This document shows, one piece after another, positions 62,155-64,000 of a stretch of 64,000 nucleotides of DNA (position 1 is the stretch's first letter; the number at the start of each line of letters is the position of its first letter). This DNA comes from Streptomyces rishiriensis (GTDB lineage Bacteria; Actinomycetota; Actinomycetes; Streptomycetales; Streptomycetaceae): positions 1,488,001 through 1,552,000 of the forward strand of contig NZ_JAUSWV010000002.1 of the NCBI RefSeq assembly GCF_030815485.1, written 5' to 3'. The notes beneath the pieces were generated by a model that had not been told where the DNA came from, made no database searches, and saw only the letters and a list, made by a program, of their open reading frames with translations. The position numbers and the translations under genes are program-made.

Positions 62155-64000
62155 ATGGACTTCGGCACGCAGGGCCCCGACGCCCCGGCGGACCTCGCCT
62201 GGCTGCGAGGCGTGGACGCCTACACGATGGGCGCCTATCCACAGGCGGAGGAGGAGTTCCGCACCGCGGTGCGGATCGATCCCGGGATGGCCGACGGCTG
62301 GCTCGGGCTGCACGCGCTGCGCGTCGACACGACGACCGCGCTGCTCAGGATGTTCCGGCACCGCGAGCGCTTCGGCGAGCAGCGGACCCGGCACCGCCGC
62401 ACCCTCAACTCCTGGTACTGGCTGGGCTGGTGGGTGCAACCGGTGCTGGAGAGTCCGCGCGACCTGCTGCTGGCGCACGCCTCGCACTGGCTGGACGGCC
62501 GCCATGTGCCCGAGCTGGACCGGGCGCTCGCCGGACTGCCCCCCGTCGACACCGATCACCAGGTCCGCTTCCTGCACGCCTGCCGCGCCTACCTGGTCAA
62601 GGACTGGGAGCAACTGGTCCGGCACACCGACCCACTGCTCGACGACACTTTGCTGGGTATCGAGGCCGGTCTGTTCGGCGGGATGGCACGGGTCCGCCTG
62701 GAGATGTACGGACAGGCCGAGCCCCTGCTGTCCTCGGCCCTGATGCGCTGCCGCAGCGAGCAGCCGCAGCGCAAGGAACTGCGGTACTGGCTGGCCAGGG
62801 CGCATGAGGGAACGGGCCGTTCGGCGGCGGCTCTCCCCCTGTACCGGGCGGTGCACCGCGTCGACGCCGCCTTCATGGACACCTCGGCCCGGCTCGCCGC
62901 GATCGCCGAGGGCGACGGATACGACGATCCCGCCGACTTCGCGGCGATCACCCTCACCGGGGTCGGGCAGGACATGGTGGACGGCCCGGACGGCTTCGAC
63001 CCGCTGTTCGGCACCGAGGGCCGGGATCTGCGGCTCACCGAGCCCTCCGACCTGCCGCCCGTCGTTCCGCTGCCGTCGGTGACCGACCCGGCGGTGCGGG
63101 AGAAGAGCGGCGCTCCCTCCTCCCTGCCGGCCGGACCGACCGATCCCGCGTTACTCGAGGAAGCGCTCGCCGAACTGGAACGCATGGTGGGCCTGGAGCC
63201 GGTGAAACGCCAGGTCAAGGCACTGTCCGCGCAGCTCAACATGGCGCGGCTGCGCACCGGCCAGGGCCTTCCGGTCCAGCCGCCGAAGCGTCACTTCGTC
63301 TTCTCCGGCCCCTCCGGCACCGGCAAGACCACGGTGGCCCGGATCCTCGGCCGGGTCTTCTACGCCCTCGGCCTGCTGGGCGGCGACCATCTCGTGGAGG
63401 CCCAGCGGGCCGACCTGGTCGGTGAGTACCTCGGCCAGACGGCCGTGAAGGCCAACGAGCTGATCGACTCCGCCCTCGGGGGTGTGCTCTTCGTCGACGA
63501 GGCGTACTCGCTGTCGAACTCCGGTTACGGCAAGGGCGACGCGTACGGCGACGAGGCGCTTCAGGTGCTGCTGAAGCGGGCGGAGGACAACCGGGACCAT
63601 CTGGTGGTGATCCTGGCCGGCTACCCGGAGGGCATGGACCGCCTGCTGGCCGCCAACCCCGGGCTGTCCTCCCGCTTCACCACCCGCGTCGACTTCCCCT
63701 CCTACCGGCCCCTGGAGCTCACCTCCATCGGTGAGGTGCTGGCCGCGGAGAACGGCGACGCGTGGGACGAGGAAGCCCTGGACGAGCTGCGCTCGATCGC
63801 CGGGCACGTCGTGGACCAGGGCTGGATCGACGAACTGGGCAACGGGCGGTTCCTGCGGACCCTGTACGAGAAGAGCTGCGCCTACCGGGATCTGCGGCTG
63901 TCGGCCTACCCGGGCGCTCTGACCCGGGACGACCTGGCGACCTTGCGGCTGCCGGATCTGATGCAGGCGTACGGGGAGGTGCTGTCGGGGAGGGGGCCGC
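62155..64000 (+). CDS. EccA/CbxX-type AAA+ ATPase with N-terminal TPR region (3' end outside window)
   Basis: 615 residues visible. Residues 1-270 are helical TPR-like (AYTMGAYPQAEEEFRTAVRI). An acidic linker follows, then the AAA+ module: FVFSGPSGTGKTTVARILG (Walker A), DLVGEYLGQTAVKANELID, GVLFVDEAYSLSNSGYGKGD (Walker B), and SSRFTTRVDFPSY (sensor/arginine region). This architecture is that of EccA of type VII (ESX) secretion and related CbxX/SpoVK proteins. No other ESX gene is in the window. I start at ATG 62155 behind GGGGGA; GTGs 3 and 12 bases earlier are alternatives. The stretch 61871-62154 before it shows no gene. Confidence 0.85.
   Translation, partial: MDFGTQGPDAPADLAWLRGVDAYTMGAYPQAEEEFRTAVRIDPGMADGWLGLHALRVDTTTALLRMFRHRERFGEQRTRHRRTLNSWYWLGWWVQPVLESPRDLLLAHASHWLDGRHVPELDRALAGLPPVDTDHQVRFLHACRAYLVKDWEQLVRHTDPLLDDTLLGIEAGLFGGMARVRLEMYGQAEPLLSSALMRCRSEQPQRKELRYWLARAHEGTGRSAAALPLYRAVHRVDAAFMDTSARLAAIAEGDGYDDPADFAAITLTGVGQDMVDGPDGFDPLFGTEGRDLRLTEPSDLPPVVPLPSVTDPAVREKSGAPSSLPAGPTDPALLEEALAELERMVGLEPVKRQVKALSAQLNMARLRTGQGLPVQPPKRHFVFSGPSGTGKTTVARILGRVFYALGLLGGDHLVEAQRADLVGEYLGQTAVKANELIDSALGGVLFVDEAYSLSNSGYGKGDAYGDEALQVLLKRAEDNRDHLVVILAGYPEGMDRLLAANPGLSSRFTTRVDFPSYRPLELTSIGEVLAAENGDAWDEEALDELRSIAGHVVDQGWIDELGNGRFLRTLYEKSCAYRDLRLSAYPGALTRDDLATLRLPDLMQAYGEVLSGRGP

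Overview
The window is a high-GC actinobacterial chromosome segment that is almost certainly Streptomyces. The evidence is GC-rich third codon positions, many GTG/TTG starts, a 16S-23S-5S operon with no tRNA in its spacer, a DasR-type operator before crr-ptsI, a conservon (cvnABCD), the sporulation pair smeA-sffA, and rbpA behind a SigR-type promoter. From memory, the order cls, crr-ptsI ... smeA-sffA ... rbpA, fxsA, ppm1 ... chitinase matches the S. coelicolor SCO1389-SCO1434 neighbourhood. This is core chromosome; I see no prophage, insertion sequence, CRISPR array or tRNA.

Layout. 1-6.2 kb: the 5' part of a CDP-alcohol phosphatidyltransferase (cardiolipin synthase-like), then a complete rRNA operon on the minus strand with its terminator and leader. 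6.2-8.6 kb: the general sugar PTS genes crr and ptsI behind a perfect DasR palindrome. 8.6-20 kb: a hypothetical protein, acetoacetyl-CoA synthetase, a GH31 protein with altered active-site residues, a Nudix hydrolase, a frameshifted secreted VanX-like dipeptidase, a DUF35/thiolase-like pair, and glycerol kinase after a 1-kb gap. 20-24.6 kb: conservon cvnABCD. 25-27.3 kb: a membrane protein and an amino-acid permease. 27.3-34.5 kb: a three-gene MukBEF/MksBEF/Wadjet-like SMC operon (kleisin, E-type subunit, 1543-residue SMC ATPase) with no nuclease subunit beside it and an unusual Walker B. 34.7-40 kb: a 5-oxoproline utilisation cluster (GntR regulator, MFS transporter, DUF1445, pxpABC) with a 19-bp operator palindrome.

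40-48 kb: a repeat-rich gap with a perfect 21-bp inverted repeat, a HEAT-repeat protein, an ankyrin protein, smeA-sffA (SffA lacks the P-loop lysine), a MocR regulator divergent from a YczE-type membrane protein, and a glycerophosphodiester phosphodiesterase. 48-54.5 kb: a UMF1-type transporter, rbpA, fxsA (apparent N-terminal frameshift), ppm1, an amidohydrolase and an Lrp/AsnC regulator. 54.8-64 kb: hypotheticals, acyl-CoA dehydrogenase, GH18 chitinase with the classic 12-bp direct repeats, a TetR regulator, a 46-residue membrane protein, a Tat-exported C39-like protein, a P-loop kinase with no ATG/GTG/TTG start before its P-loop, a probable 6C small RNA, and the 5' part of an EccA/CbxX-like AAA+ protein.

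Two themes link genes. DasR-type control of N-acetylglucosamine/chitin use touches both crr-ptsI and the chitinase. Chromosome organisation and sporulation are represented by the MukBEF-like complex and SmeA-SffA. Three loci (VanX-like, FxsA, kinase start) show single-base or start-codon problems that could be real decay or sequencing error.
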